Positions 1 through 12,304 of a stretch of DNA of 64,000 bases are shown here, piece by piece (within the stretch, counting starts at the first letter, position 1; each line of letters begins with the position of its first letter). The stretch covers positions 184,294,106 to 184,358,105 of the forward strand of contig CM077115.1 of assembly GCA_039619475.1 (NCBI GenBank), in the 5' to 3' direction. The notes beneath the pieces were generated by a model. The model did not search any database and had not been told where the DNA came from. It was given only the letters and a program-made list of their open reading frames with translations. This DNA is from Icerya purchasi (taxonomy: Eukaryota; Arthropoda; Insecta; Hemiptera; Monophlebidae). The translations under genes were made by a program, and so were the position numbers.

Positions 1-1070
1 GGGTTTTTGAGGTCGCTGATTACGAATCCGTCATCAGATTTTGTTAATTCAAAATGGCGGACCTTATATGACGGACAAAAAAGAAGTCAAAAAAGCTTTA
101 ATTTTAATGACAAATTGTATAGACGGATTTTTGAGATCGCTGATTACAAATTTGTTATCAATTTTTGAAAATTCAAATTATCCTGTGCTTTATAACCATA
201 CAGTCTCAAAAAAAACCCTAAAACCCAGACAAGCATACAGCCTGTGTTTTTTTAAACCAACAAACTCCAAACCCCGGTCAGGCCGAACGCCCGTGTTTTT
301 AAACCAATAAACCTCAAACTCCCAAACTCCGGACAGACTGTTTTGACTAAAGTTATAACGAGCAAAATGAACACCACCCTCCTGGACGAGCCAATTTTAA
401 CGGTTAAAAATGTTCATTTTTAAAAATATTGATTATTATATTTCAGATTTGCGCAGATTTATTAAACATGATAGCAATACGAATTGTATCTATAATAGTA
501 TTAATATACTGTTTACTGTCTATTAATTGTGAGAATTTGTAATAAATGTTTTGGTTTACTCATTGAATGTAATTCTCCTAATGTGTAAGGGTTTATTCTA
601 AAAAAAAAATTCTTATTTTACTAATTAACTTTGATCACTTTTGTTAATTTATTTTTGCTATTATTTTCGTAAGAAGAGAGTAATTCCCATTAATAAATAG
701 ATAAAGAAATAAATAAATACATAAGTTGAATCGCACCGATAATTTTTTAAATAAGTAAATTATAAGAACGGTTTTCTAGTATACCACATAAATAGGCCTT
801 TCATCTACCTGCTGTTTAAGAGTTGTGCGGTTTTGGTTATAGACAATCGGCTTGTCTGATGTTTAGAGGTTTGAAGCTGTATGGCTATAACGCACGGGCT
901 TCTGACCTGTCTGAAGTTTAAGAGTTTGGGGTTTGTTGGTTTAAAAAAACACAGGCTGAATGCTTGTCTGTGTTTTAGGGTTTTTTGGGGTTGTATAGTT
1001 ATAAAGCACAGGATAATTTGAATTTTCAAAAATTCATAACAGATTTGTAATCAGCGACCTCAAAAACCCT
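1..1070. repeat. Foldback / inverted-repeat element
   Basis: The stretch at about 124-300 is the imperfect reverse complement of about 890-1069, so the two arms could form a stem of roughly 180 bp around a 600-bp loop. The first 40 bases are a diverged direct copy of the outer edge of the left arm (gggtttttgaggtcgctgat at 1 and a similar run at 124), so the left side looks tandemly repeated and may continue beyond the window. The open frames in each arm are mirror images of each other and have no recognisable domain. No transposase is visible, so this is probably a non-autonomous foldback DNA element. Confidence 0.7.
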
Positions 1071-1080
1071 TACATACACA

Positions 1081-1570
1081 TTTTTTACAAAATTGGATTA
1101 CGTGATACTGATGTTTCTTGTAGGCGGTGCTTTACCCCCATTAAGAGTGAAATTCATGAAAATGCCGAAACACGCCAACTTTATTTTTTAATTGTGTGTG
1201 TGTGTGTTAAAAAATGTTTTTCTTATTTTTTTATGTTATTTTATAATTTTTCATTCCATAATTATGATCAAAAAAGTTGTTTTCACCCCCTAGAAAATAG
1301 TGGATGCAACTCCACTGCTTAAATCACTGTGGATTACTTGTCCTTTGCGCGAGAAATAATTTCCATTTTGTTTCATAACTAAATATAGTGTTGAAGACGA
1401 GATATTTAGGAAAACCAATTTTCGGGGGGTGAACTTTAGGGGTGGTTTTCACCCCTTGAAACTGCATATGGGCCGATAAAAGAAAAAAAAACATGTGTCT
1501 AATATGTTTTTATACTCTACAACATATCAAAATTTCATCAAAATCGGCGTCTGGCAACTCGTGTACTTTC
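1081..1570. repeat. Probable interspersed repeat, unclassified
   Basis: This stretch has a less AT-rich, patchy composition with short inverted words around ttcacccc / ggggtg (for example near 1283 and 1437-1456). It also contains a phrase of the type 'aaatttcatcaaaatcggcg' that I associate with dispersed insect repeats. No coding domain was seen. The class is unknown and the edges are approximate. Confidence 0.3.
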
Positions 1571-2011
1571 CTTGTCAGTGCAAGAAACATCATGCTTGAT
1601 TGAATTTGTTTACTTAAAATTGGTTACAACATCAACAGTTAACTTCAGAAAGTACAAATTTCGGTTACACAGAAAATACCTAAAATTGCGCTTTTATGGA
1701 TTTACAAAAAATTCCCACCTTTTGTTTTTTACTGTAATTTGTTTACATTCCAGCTAGTTTTTAAAATGTATTAATATACGCGATCCTACACTGATTATTT
1801 ATAAAACGTTTTATTGGTACATACAAAAAATATTAAATTAAAAAATCTAAATTAACACTGCTAAACGAACTTTTTCTATATCACTGGTAAATAACAGAAC
1901 ACCAATGTGTAAAATTTTTTTAATTTACCTAACCTATAATTTAAATATAAAATACAAGCTATGTACCGTAATAATAACCCTAGTGGATAATGCACATATT
2001 TTCAAGTATTT

Positions 2012-2043
<32 letters not shown>

Positions 2044-3420
2044 ATAGAAGATTGAGCCTGCTAGTCGCTTGGCGAACAAACTCTTTTTGAATTTATAATT
2101 GTTTTACTTCACGAATAGAAATGAAATTCCTAAATAATGTTTGTTATTTAAAAAGGAGATATGAATACGTTGATGAAAAAAATTAAGTTTGAATTAAAAT
2201 ATTTCAAAAACTAAAATCATATTAGCTAGATGATGCAAGGGAGGAAAATGTTCCGAGACGTTAACCATGTTTATTTGTTCGAATCTACGTGCCAATGTAA
2301 CCAATATTGATAATAATTTAGGTCATTCATATTCATCATCCCTCTTTCAAAAAATTTGGACTCTTCAATTATAAAATTTGTAAATACATCGTTTAAGAAA
2401 GTGATTAACTCTCTAGCCGCTATAGAATGCTAGAAAACATTGAAGAATTTGCGACAGTTCTCGATCGCACTATCTTTTTTTGTTTTCTTTTTCGTTATGT
2501 GAAACCTGCAATTATAGTTCTTTTGATTATTATATCTGATCCAGATTATCATTTGAAAATGTAATTATTTTAATAGTTCTACAGTTAAAATATAGTTTAG
2601 TTCACGGAATTATAATAAAATCATACAGTTCGATGGGAGAAAAAAAATTCTACACATTGTGCATAAGATTTATTGTAACAATAGACACGAGTACCACTTT
2701 CTCACAATTTGTAGCGTATAAAATACGCAACATTCAATTAAAATGATCAAATTAAAAATTTCACTCCTGGTGCAATTCGTACCAACACATACATACATCG
2801 CATAATAACAGAATAAACTAAACCCCTTTATAACCACTAGAATGCTCATTTGCTTGTTGCAAGTGGTTTAACTTATGCGATAATAGTATTTTCCCGTTAA
2901 AACGGTCAGAGAAATCGGTCACTGTTGCAGTGAATAAAGTCAAACGTCCGCAATCGGTATTTTCAACTAAATAAAGACGAGCAGGAACTAGCGTAATGTC
3001 ATTTACACATCGGTCACTTCAATATTATGCACGGCCTCACTTTACGTCTCTTTCCTCCTTTTTGCGACATACGTAGCGTGTTTCTATCATCATTTCTCAC
3101 CTTCCATCAGGATGTCTCAAGAGCTTTGTGACTTGTTGTCTAGTTTTGCTATACCTTACTCCCTTGAACCACTTTATTCTTCCTTCTATCAAATTTTTAT
3201 TAAATGATACAAACACATTAGTCACGCTCCTAAGTCTTAAAAATGCTTGACACGACTTGAAAAAAATAAAGCAAAAAAAGACCAAAAAAAAATATTAAGT
3301 TGAACGGAAAATAATTTTTATTAATTAATTAATTATAAAGTATTCGATTATTTTTTGAAAGAAAAAACGTGCATTTGAAAATACGTGCGCTTTATTTGAA
3401 AAATGATTTTCCTTAGCCAG
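1571..3420. other. Upstream region of the transporter gene; nothing recognised
   Basis: AT-rich DNA with a TA-rich microsatellite at about 2013-2042. The N-terminal exon of the sugar transporter should lie here or to the left of the window, but no stretch could be matched to it with confidence. The short open frames here have no recognisable domain. Confidence 0.4.
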
Positions 3421-6400
3421 CGTAGGCATTGTGACCACCACGATAGGAGCTATTCTATCTGCACCGATAAGCGATAAATTTGGTCGCAGAACAGCTCATA
3501 TTATAATGGGAATTCCGAGCATTATTTCTTGGTTCTTACTGTCGATCGCGGACATCAACGAAAAGTATTTGCTGTTATCAGCTAGGATACTTTCAGGAAT
3601 AAGTGTAGGTAAGTTTCTACAATAGTTACTTAAACATTTTAGTATCGCTTCTCGCAATACAAAAACGAGAATGAAAGAAAACAAACAATATCGAAAAATA
3701 CGGTTTGCTTAAAGCCGACTGAAAATTGTACTTTAAAATCGGTTAATACTTATTTAACATTAATCGTAATGATGGAGTGTTACAGCCGGTTTAATTTGAT
3801 TTCTTCTTTTTAGCATGATAAATGCTCCTGCAATGATCTACCGGCCGGAAACAACAGCAGGATGAAACATGATGAAATAGCGTTACATGCCTCCTTTTCA
3901 AAAGGTACTGGCATACGACAATAGCGCCGCTACTTTTCATCTGGCGGAGAAAATCGGAACTGTGTTCCAGAGTGCAAATGAATAATATTTAGATTACACC
4001 TTTCGTAATGAACGTTTGAAAGATTAACAACAGGAACCTCCGGAAGCATTCTAAAGCGCTAAATTCTTAATCCTTCTCAATTATGGATTGAAATATAGGT
4101 GACTCAGCGTGAGCAAGAGCATGTACCGTGTTTCTATACTTTCATGCGTAATATGTAAATAAGAGTAAAGAAGGATCTAGGAGACAGCCGCTTGCAAAGC
4201 GCACAGCGCCATTTTTTCTTTTTTTTTGCAGTTTTCTTCATTAAATTGCATTTTTTTGACTAATTACAATAAAATAAGCACATTATTAAATGATTAATGT
4301 TATTTATAAAATGTGTCAACTTTTTTTTTTTGAGAACTTGTAATAAATAAAAATGTGTAGTTTAAATTACATTAAACTACACTTTCTTTATTCCTTACTG
4401 AAAATAATACCTAAACTTAAATAGCATAAATAAAATTACAAAAAACAAAAAAACAAAACAAAAACATAGACAAAAATTTATAAAAATACCGACTTGTTTC
4501 GAATAACTTGATAACATAGATCGACCTTTTTATAATTAGTGTATTTTTCTGATTTTATTTAAGTGCAATTACATCCTTTTGTTTTTAAATCTATTTAAAT
4601 AATACAATCTTAGTTGTTGTTTTTTTTTTTTGCTAAATAACTAATTCTAATAGTTGTAAGATATGTAGATTATCTATTTCAAACAGTCAACTTGTAACTA
4701 TTAGTTCTCTAACGGCTCAAAGACTGCATTATTTAAATACGTGCGGAATAAAAAACGCTAAAAAATTCAATGCAACGTCTTTGAACTCGAAGTGAAATAG
4801 AGATCATATCGTTACAAATTCGTGTAAAAAATTCTTCTCAAATAATCCGATTTTTCATCAAATTTCTTAATAAATCCTTTTTCAATATGTTAACGGTTAA
4901 CAAAAATAAAAATTAGGAAAATCTGTAAGTTGTATTCATTCTTGTACCCATCGAAGGCGATATCAAGTTCGACATGAATATACCTGAATAAGATATCTGT
5001 TTTTGACAAAAACAAGATTGTTTTATTATCTATTTCGATTTAACTACGAAACAAAGTACCTTACGAGGTAGTACGTTATTTGTTAAAAAATTTCGACAGC
5101 CCTGAAAAGGAGACCAATTCGAATAGAACGCCTCGCAGTCATAGGGAAAAGTTAAAATATTCAACGATAAAAGGAACGCAGGAATGAAATATAGTGTTGC
5201 GAGATTTTATATCAAGCAGTGAGCCTTTGGGAATGAAAAACTATATAACAGAAAGATTAATTCGCTAACTTAATAAACATAGTTTTAAGTCGGTAAAATA
5301 TTTTTAGGAATATAAATAATATAAAACAAAAAAGGAAAAAAATTCGCACTAAATATTAATCGAAACGCAAATTTGTCCCGGTAAACCTTTATTCGCAAAT
5401 TTGCAATTAATCCGTATACGAACGGAAAATAATGATGTAATTTCGTGAGAACAGATTTAAAATAAACAGTTCGGATTTAGGTCGTTTCATTTACATTTTG
5501 TCATATTTTCGTTTTATTTACGAAACACGGCTTTTTAAATTTAAATCACTTCGTCAGTTTAAAAAATTCTAGAACTAGTGTAAAGTCTTTATTAACACTT
5601 CTCTTTTATAGGGAGAAAAAATAATAGAAATAAAAATGAAAATGGAGACAAAAAAGCATTTTCAATTTGAAGTGTTGTGAAATCATTTGGTGGTTTTCTC
5701 GAGTTTAAATTAACCAAATTCCACCCGGTATATCGTAGATTCGATAATTTACACTTGTTTGCAATTTCACCGTTCCTTATGTTAATGTTACAGGATTAAC
5801 CACAACTACGATAGTATATGTGACCGAAATAGCGCACAGAAATTACCGAGGAATGCTACTATCTTTAGTTAACGCGTTTTCATCCACCGGTATCCTCATA
5901 ACTACAGTGTTAGCAACGTTTTTAACGTGGAACGGTACGGCTATGGTATTTTTCGTTACTTTCATTTTCGGTACGGTCATGGCCACTTTATTCATTCCAG
6001 AGAGCCCTTATTGGTTACTATATTTCGGTGCGGAAGACGCAGTGGCAGCCAGAAAAAGTATTAGAAAGCTAAATCCAAATAATCAAGTAACTGAATTAAC
6101 AAACAATAGTTTTATATTCGTTTACGGCGGTTTAGAAATAGCCTATTAGAAAATGTAACAGGCCGATTTTGAAAAATCGACAATACTCTCATGACATGTC
6201 GAGTATTATATGTAAAAATGCGTATGAAAATAACATAAAAAATAAGTACACTTCGTTTTAACACGTGAGCGAGCAAGTACGAGCGTGTGTGGAAACTTAG
6301 TGATAGATGATGATTTTTAATATTAATACAAACCGTCGAGTTACTACTTGCAATCAGCAGCCAGGTCACGTCTATAAACAAAGACAAAACACGACCAATA

Positions 6401-9400
6401 ATCGATTATGCACTCCAAATTGATAACTCTCCGTTACATAATATTTATGAGGAGCGATTAAATAAAGAGCGACATCGTGTAAACGTCACTATCTTCTGTC
6501 ACGCTCGAAATATCAGTTTTTCCCATCGGAAAACAGAATTCCGGATGAGATCGATTAGCTTTTTTGTAACGAGCGTTCCGAAAAATACGTCCTTGAAAAT
6601 TGCCTTTAAATTTTACTACCTCGGAGTTGCGCAAACAATATCATACGATCAAATTTGATGTTCAAATGCGGAAAAAGAAACGTATGAAGACTTAAAATAT
6701 TCAGCGATGGTACTGCAAGTAGGAGAACCTGTTTCTATTGCACAGACCCAGAAGTCGGGCACTAATTCTGGAAGAAAACCAGAACGTCATTTGCAAGTAT
6801 CTTTCTAATAAAGTTGAATGGAAGAACGTGTTAACGAGTCCGTCACCTCATTTCCCTCAATCACCATGTGGTTTGGGCAGTACGCAGGAAAGAAGTTGTG
6901 TGGATAAGAAAGCGAATACGGTGGACAATAAAGACACGAGTGTATGATGGGCAGTACGATAAGATAGCCTGAAGTACATTTCTGGAATCCGCAATAATTA
7001 AGTATTCGTTGAAGTGAAGAGTAGACGAAATAAACATCACAGCCCGACGGATTGCAAATAATTCAGAAAAATTTATCGAACAGAAGTTGGAAAGTTTAAA
7101 GCACTCCGAGTAATTACCTGTCAAGAAAGTAAAAGAGGCACCAACGGAACCCCTACTCTTGTTATCGTCAGTAAATAACATATTGTTCAACAATTAGCGG
7201 ATGACGAAGGAAATATAAATAGTTGGAAGATAAAAACCCGCGGTAAAAAAAAAAAAAAGGAACAAAAGAAGTTTGTTATGAGATACTGTGCAAAAATAAA
7301 ATAAATGGGAAGAGGTTCGGTGAGGAAACGATATCTAAGTAGGACCGGCAGATAAACAGAAGAGAGAAGTTGAATTTAGCGAGAACGGCTGGTGTAGGAG
7401 TTGATCAAAGAACTTCTAGGAAAAGGCGGAGATAGGAATTCTGGACGATGTCTAATTTGGAGAAAAGGGAGTTGAATGCACTATGTATCTTCTTCATACG
7501 GAGGTCAGCGATCCACATAGTAATGCCGGCCTTTGATGAAGCTGACCTGAGTATAGCTATCGATGTGCAATCGAACCATCTTTTAAAATCGTTCATCCGT
7601 AAGTTTTACGGCCTTCCTATTGATCTTTTTCCTTCGAGCTTACCTTCTATAATCATAGCCTAGTTTCCTTGTTTTTGAGGTGTTAATTGATAGTCCGTAT
7701 TTTTCACTATACTAACGATTTTATTTATCATCATTTGTAATTCTGTGTGCCTGTTGACTAGTATCAAATTGTTATCAGCACATGTCGGATGTTATTAATG
7801 ATAACCCTCATTTATTCTGATTTTTCCATCGTCTTCCTTTAACGCTTTATTTTTGAATATTTTCTCCGCATACAAATTAAAAGGAAGTGGAGACAATACA
7901 CATCCTTGCCGAACTCCTCTCTCGATGGCCGTGTCTTTGGTTGTTGCATGATCTATTCTCACCGTCGCAATCTAATTCCAGCGTAATCTTCCTATAATGC
8001 GAAGATCTCTTTGGCCTGCGCCTATCTGTTTCAGTATTTGTCATCATTTATCGTGTCTGACACGGTCGAAAGCTCTGCAGCAGTTGATCGCGCATGCATA
8101 TATAGGAACATTCACATCTTAACAACGTTGCTTTAGTATACGAATTGTAAACATTGCTTCTCGACATCACATTCTATTTCGGGAACCAAATTGCGTGCTT
8201 CCCATTTATTCCTCACAGCGTTTGTGAAGCCTCCCATGTGATAACTTTACCTTGAGAGCATGCGGCATTTTTATATGGCATAAGAAAAACGTAAGGATCG
8301 CTTTTTTAGTTTGAGCGTGAAAGAGCTTTTGGTAGGTTAATTTCTTTGTGGGCTAAAATACAAAAAAAGTTGACGTTTCAAAAAAAGATATTCGATTGTT
8401 TAAGAATACTCCTAAATAACAAAAATGATATGCAGTAATCATCTAAATATAACTAGTGACGGATTGTTTTGGCGAAGAGTGAAGACAACAGAATGAAATT
8501 CAATATGATAGTCATCCATACTATTGTGTTATAACTTGATTGAAATGAATAGAGAAAACACTAAAAACACAATGATGTAATTTAACAATATAAAAACACC
8601 GACTAGTTTAGGATATTACAATCCATCTTCATGGAGAATAAAATTCAATGAGCGAGATAGAGGGATGCATAAGGAAAAGAGCTTGTTCTAATTTGGTTAC
8701 CGAACAATAAAGTTGATCGCTGACAGCTGCAATATCTGAATCCGCTGAGTAGAGAATACTGCCCACAAAAGATAATGATGCAAAATTGCTGGGAAGGATA
8801 GCAGCGCTAAGGATGTAAATATTAAAAAGAGTGGAACTGAGTCACGAGCCCAGAGGCACTTTCCTTTTAGCAGAGTAGGTTGGGAAAGAAAGGTATATAG
8901 AACAAATCAGCATCATGTTTGTGCATAGTTGGATGGAATGTTAGCGGACAGCATCTTATCTTTTAAAGTAAGGATGTGCTATTTGTTTAAGGCTGCGGTA
9001 ACGTTGATAAAAACCACTAGCATGAATTTCTTAATGATGAAGGATTCTTAAATATCAGGAACAAATAGCCTTACACAGTCAACGGAATAACGCTCCGATG
9101 AGAACAAAACATATTGTTTCAAAGAATGTTATTGTTTTCCAATCGCTAAACGAGACGCCTGTGACGGATATTCTCAAAAGTTTTACTTATACAAGGAGCC
9201 AATGTAATAGGTCGATATAAGGATAGGGTTCTTCTAAGGAATTGGAACAGCAGTAAACGTGTTCAGCCGCGGATCTAAGATTTTTCTGAACCGGGGCAAG
9301 AACTTGATAGTGGCGCGATAAGTTGGGGAGATTTTGCCCGTCTGTGTAGGAGATTCTGTCAACCCTCGAAAAGTTGATTTGGTGGAACTTTGTACAGCGT

Positions 9401-12304
9401 AAAAATTTTTCGTTAAAATGAATAGTAGTTAGGAAGTGAAGAAAGGAAAAATTCGGTAGTAGGTAAGAGCGAAGACACCTTTTAAACGAGGGACATGTGC
9501 GGGAGCAATAGAGAGTAGATCAGATCATACTTGGTGGGAATATGATTAAGAGGATAAGGATGGAATGAGGAACTGAAGGCCTTTGCGAGTTCCAAATCTG
9601 TGATAGTAGCGTAGTTCTCGAAAACGAAGGACAAAAATTCCTCTAAGAAGCTTTTTTAACGTATTTTAGTATCCACCTAGATTTGGTATTATCACAGCTC
9701 GCTTTTGTTCACCTGGAGTTTAATGAGAGTGGAAGGTTCCAAAAGTTTATACGCTATAATCGTAAGCTTGTTTCTAATTGATGATGGCTATCCTCCCAAG
9801 AAGGTAGAATGACGTTGTAAACTATAAGCAGTTGTTACTTAAACTAACTTTAAACTTTGATACACCTCTCAAAATCATTTTCACATCTAGTAGTTGCAGA
9901 TAACTTATAATAAAAAATAAATTACAAACATATTTAAACAAGAAAAAAATGTGTCAATATATTTAAATAACTCTGATTAACAACGAATTTTAATTTCAGA
10001 TGCTTGTTGTAAATTATCGGATATCAAAAACGTAACGTCACGTAATATTACACTTTCTTTCCGGGACAAAATAAAAAACAAACAAAAAAAACGGTATAAA
10101 AAAGCATAAAAATAAATCGTTAGTTTAAGACTACACAAAGTCTTCGGCACTAGGGAGAAAAATGTTCAATTCAAAATTAAATCATTGCTATTTTCGAAGT
10201 TGCACATTTATCACGTCTATAAAAGTTCTGAAACAAGTGGAATAAAATTGATTTACTGCAAAAATTAGTCTCATTTTTAATATACTTTACCGCCTTTGCT
10301 TTATTTGTAAACAATTTTCCACCTTTGATTGTAGCTCTCCGTCATCCGTCTATTATTTTTCTATATATGTATATACACACGTAGTCGTAATATTTCTCTA
10401 CAGAGTGTGTTTAGTTTTAAATGAGTGTGTACTCTATGTTGGTAGCTGATGATGGGCTATGCCCAAAAACGTTTCTAAAGTAAGATATTTCAATTAATTA
10501 AAGGAAATTATTTTATGCTTATTTCCATTTGTTATCAAGGAAATTATTTTATATTTATAAATATTAACAAACAGGTATGAATTTCTCTATATTTAAATAT
10601 TTTAATGTTTTATTAAAAAAAAAAAAAAATCAACGCAATTTATTACTCAGCATTGTGTAAAAGAAAATTATAAAAAATTACAACACACTGAAACCCAGTA
10701 AATAGGCAGACGGTTATTAGTAGTATAAAATAGGAATGGAAAAATATTAATTTGAAAATAATACTAACATTATTTCTTCAATGATTAAAATCGTAAAATG
10801 TTAAAAATAACACGATAGTATTATTTTTATGATTATACTGCAACGAATTATTTAATTTTTAGATAAAGTAAAAAAATCCACTTCTATTTATTCCATTTTC
10901 GGGAAAATGTTAAGTAAATCTTTATTCTAGGTTCGCATTACATAGATAAACGTGGATCCTTAAAAATTAGCTATGGATCCTATAACTCGTGTAGATTTGT
11001 CACCATTTTAATATATACACAAATTTAAAAAAAGATTGAAAACGTAAAATGGCCAAAAAGTTTTTTAAAATATCGTTAAATCAAAAAAGACAGAAAACTT
11101 TACAAAAAAAAAAAAAAAAAACAGAACAAAACAAACGAAAACTACCGAGCATTCTGAATATGTTTTTAAAATCAGACTAAAATGACAGCATGTAACATAC
11201 TCGTAATAAAACATTGTAATCTTTCGGTAACTCAAAATTTATCCACACGTATATTTCTTGTAGAAATCGGGTATTAAAACAATTCATATTTGACTTTTAA
11301 CGTTTCGAAACAGACTATACTATGCGGTTTCTAACGAAAGCAGACCATAGATAACTTTAAAACATGAATCTATATTCAGATCAATAACTTAAATTTCGGT
11401 TAATTTCGCTACAAAATGCTACACATTCTAAATCGTTTTGAAAGCGTACACTTCGAAATAATTTTTGTGTCATCTATTTTCTTATTTATTCTCATTTGTA
11501 TTTCAGATAGAAGAAGAAGAATGGAATACGATGAGGGAAAGTTATTTCGCAAAAAAAGCCTCGTCAGCAAACACTTCAAACCGTTTGATAAAATGGAGCT
11601 TAGCGGATGCACAAATTTATCGACCGCTTATAATACTAATGATCCTTTTATTCCTACAACAGGCCTGCGGCGTGTATTCGGTTCTTTCGTACTCTATGAA
11701 AATACTTTCGCTAATTAATAAAAAACCAATGGAAGATAACTATAACAAATTAGCATTCCTACTGGTGGGCGTAATAAGATTTTTGTCTTCTGTAGCAGCG
11801 ATAGCAGCATCAAAATACTACAAACGCCGAGTGATACTGGCCTCTTCGGCAATGCTAACGGCCATAGTGTGCTTTCTGTTAGCCGCTTCATTGATCTCAT
11901 TCGAAAACAAGTACTGGCTGAACACTTCTTTATTTATATTTTATACAGCAGTTTCATGTTACGGCCTGGCAACGGTTCCGTGGACTTTGATCCCTGAACT
12001 CCTGCCAATCGTATTTAAGAGTAGTGGCTCATCGTTCCTCGTATGCTATAATTACCTGTTGTATGCGTTTTTTGCTAAAATTTCACCATTTATTCTGGAC
12101 GCTATTCAGATCGAAGTGATTTTTGTAATATTAGGAATAATTTCCATTGTAGTAGCCGCATACACATTCGTTTATATTCCAGAAACCTTCAGAAAAAATG
12201 TTAATAAAATTGCACAATATTTTAATACTCCGTTTTTTTATAACATCTTTAAATATAAAAAATACGAAAAGTCCTTAAATAAAAATTCATTACCGCATTG
12301 TTAA
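3421..12304 (+). CDS. Facilitated sugar (trehalose-type) transporter, MFS family; 5' end missing
   Basis: Three exons join in frame: about 3421-3608 (donor GTAAGT), 5794-6086 (acceptor ACAG, donor GTAACT) and 11507-12304 (acceptor TTTCAG, stop TAA). Together they give about 425 residues; insect Tret1-like proteins usually have 460-530, so the first exon(s) with the start codon and probably membrane helix 1 are absent or lie outside the window. The first visible exon has the helix 2-3 loop motif DKFGRR. The second ends shortly after PESPYWLL, the sugar-porter PESPRWL signature. The third begins with the acidic loop IEEEEW, then has QQACG (the helix 7 QQ-G motif), a KRR loop and a C-terminal PETFRK motif (PETKG equivalent). 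Family knowledge says such proteins carry sugars, often trehalose or glucose, down their gradient across the plasma membrane. The substrate here is inferred from the family only. The acceptor of the first visible exon could also be 4 nt earlier. Intron 2 (5.4 kb) holds LINE remains. Confidence 0.9.
3609..5793 (+). other. Transporter intron 1; nothing recognised
   Basis: A 2.2-kb intron with GT-AG ends between the DKFGRR exon and the PESPYWLL exon. It is AT-rich with several homopolymer runs. A slightly GC-richer patch at about 3830-3990 may be an old insert but shows no domain. Confidence 0.5.
6720..7200 (-). pseudogene. LINE RNase H domain remnant (Jockey-like)
   Basis: The minus-strand frame at 6861-7193 reads like a retrotransposon RNase H domain: LFTDDNKS near its start (usual FTDGSK), SELFAIRRAV (usual AEL-AI) and IADSRNVLQAI (usual SDS-SAL-AI). 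About 30 codons further on, in another frame, comes VIEGNEVTDSLTR, matching the H-GI-GNE-AD end of the domain. Frameshifts and stops show it is dead. It lies in the transporter's second intron, on the strand opposite to that gene. Confidence 0.7.
7400..8330 (-). pseudogene. LINE reverse transcriptase remnant
   Basis: Minus-strand translation gives, in order, AFDRVRHDK (RT block A), then GVRQGCVLSPL with LFNLYAEKIF in slightly decayed form near 7880-7930 (block B of non-LTR reverse transcriptases), then AD-N-LILVNRHTELQ near 7740-7770 (decayed ADD box). A C-terminal piece at 7405-7596 contains KRWFDCTSIAILRSASSKA and IADLR, typical of the tail of such LINE proteins. Several stops and shifts interrupt it. 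The type differs from the neighbouring Jockey-like pieces and may be closer to RTE/CR1-like LINEs; that is a guess. Confidence 0.7.
8600..9770 (-). pseudogene. Second decayed LINE reverse transcriptase (Jockey-like)
   Basis: Minus-strand translation around 8850-8700 reads PLGS-LSSTLFNIYI and then YSADSDIAAVSDQ, resembling the RT motif VPQGS-LSP-LFNIY followed by the Y-ADD-AI box, with the active-site residues decayed. The rest of the block has the same base composition, but I could not read clear domains in it. The edges are estimates. With the RNase H piece at 6.7-7.2 kb it could be one old element split by the LINE at 7.4-8.3 kb. Confidence 0.5.
9771..11506 (+). other. 3' part of transporter intron 2; nothing recognised
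   Basis: Very AT-rich intronic DNA with long A runs (about 10615-10629 and 11105-11120). A phrase near 10449-10480 (gatgatgggctatgcccaaa) resembles tails of dispersed insect repeats but cannot be classified. Confidence 0.4.
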
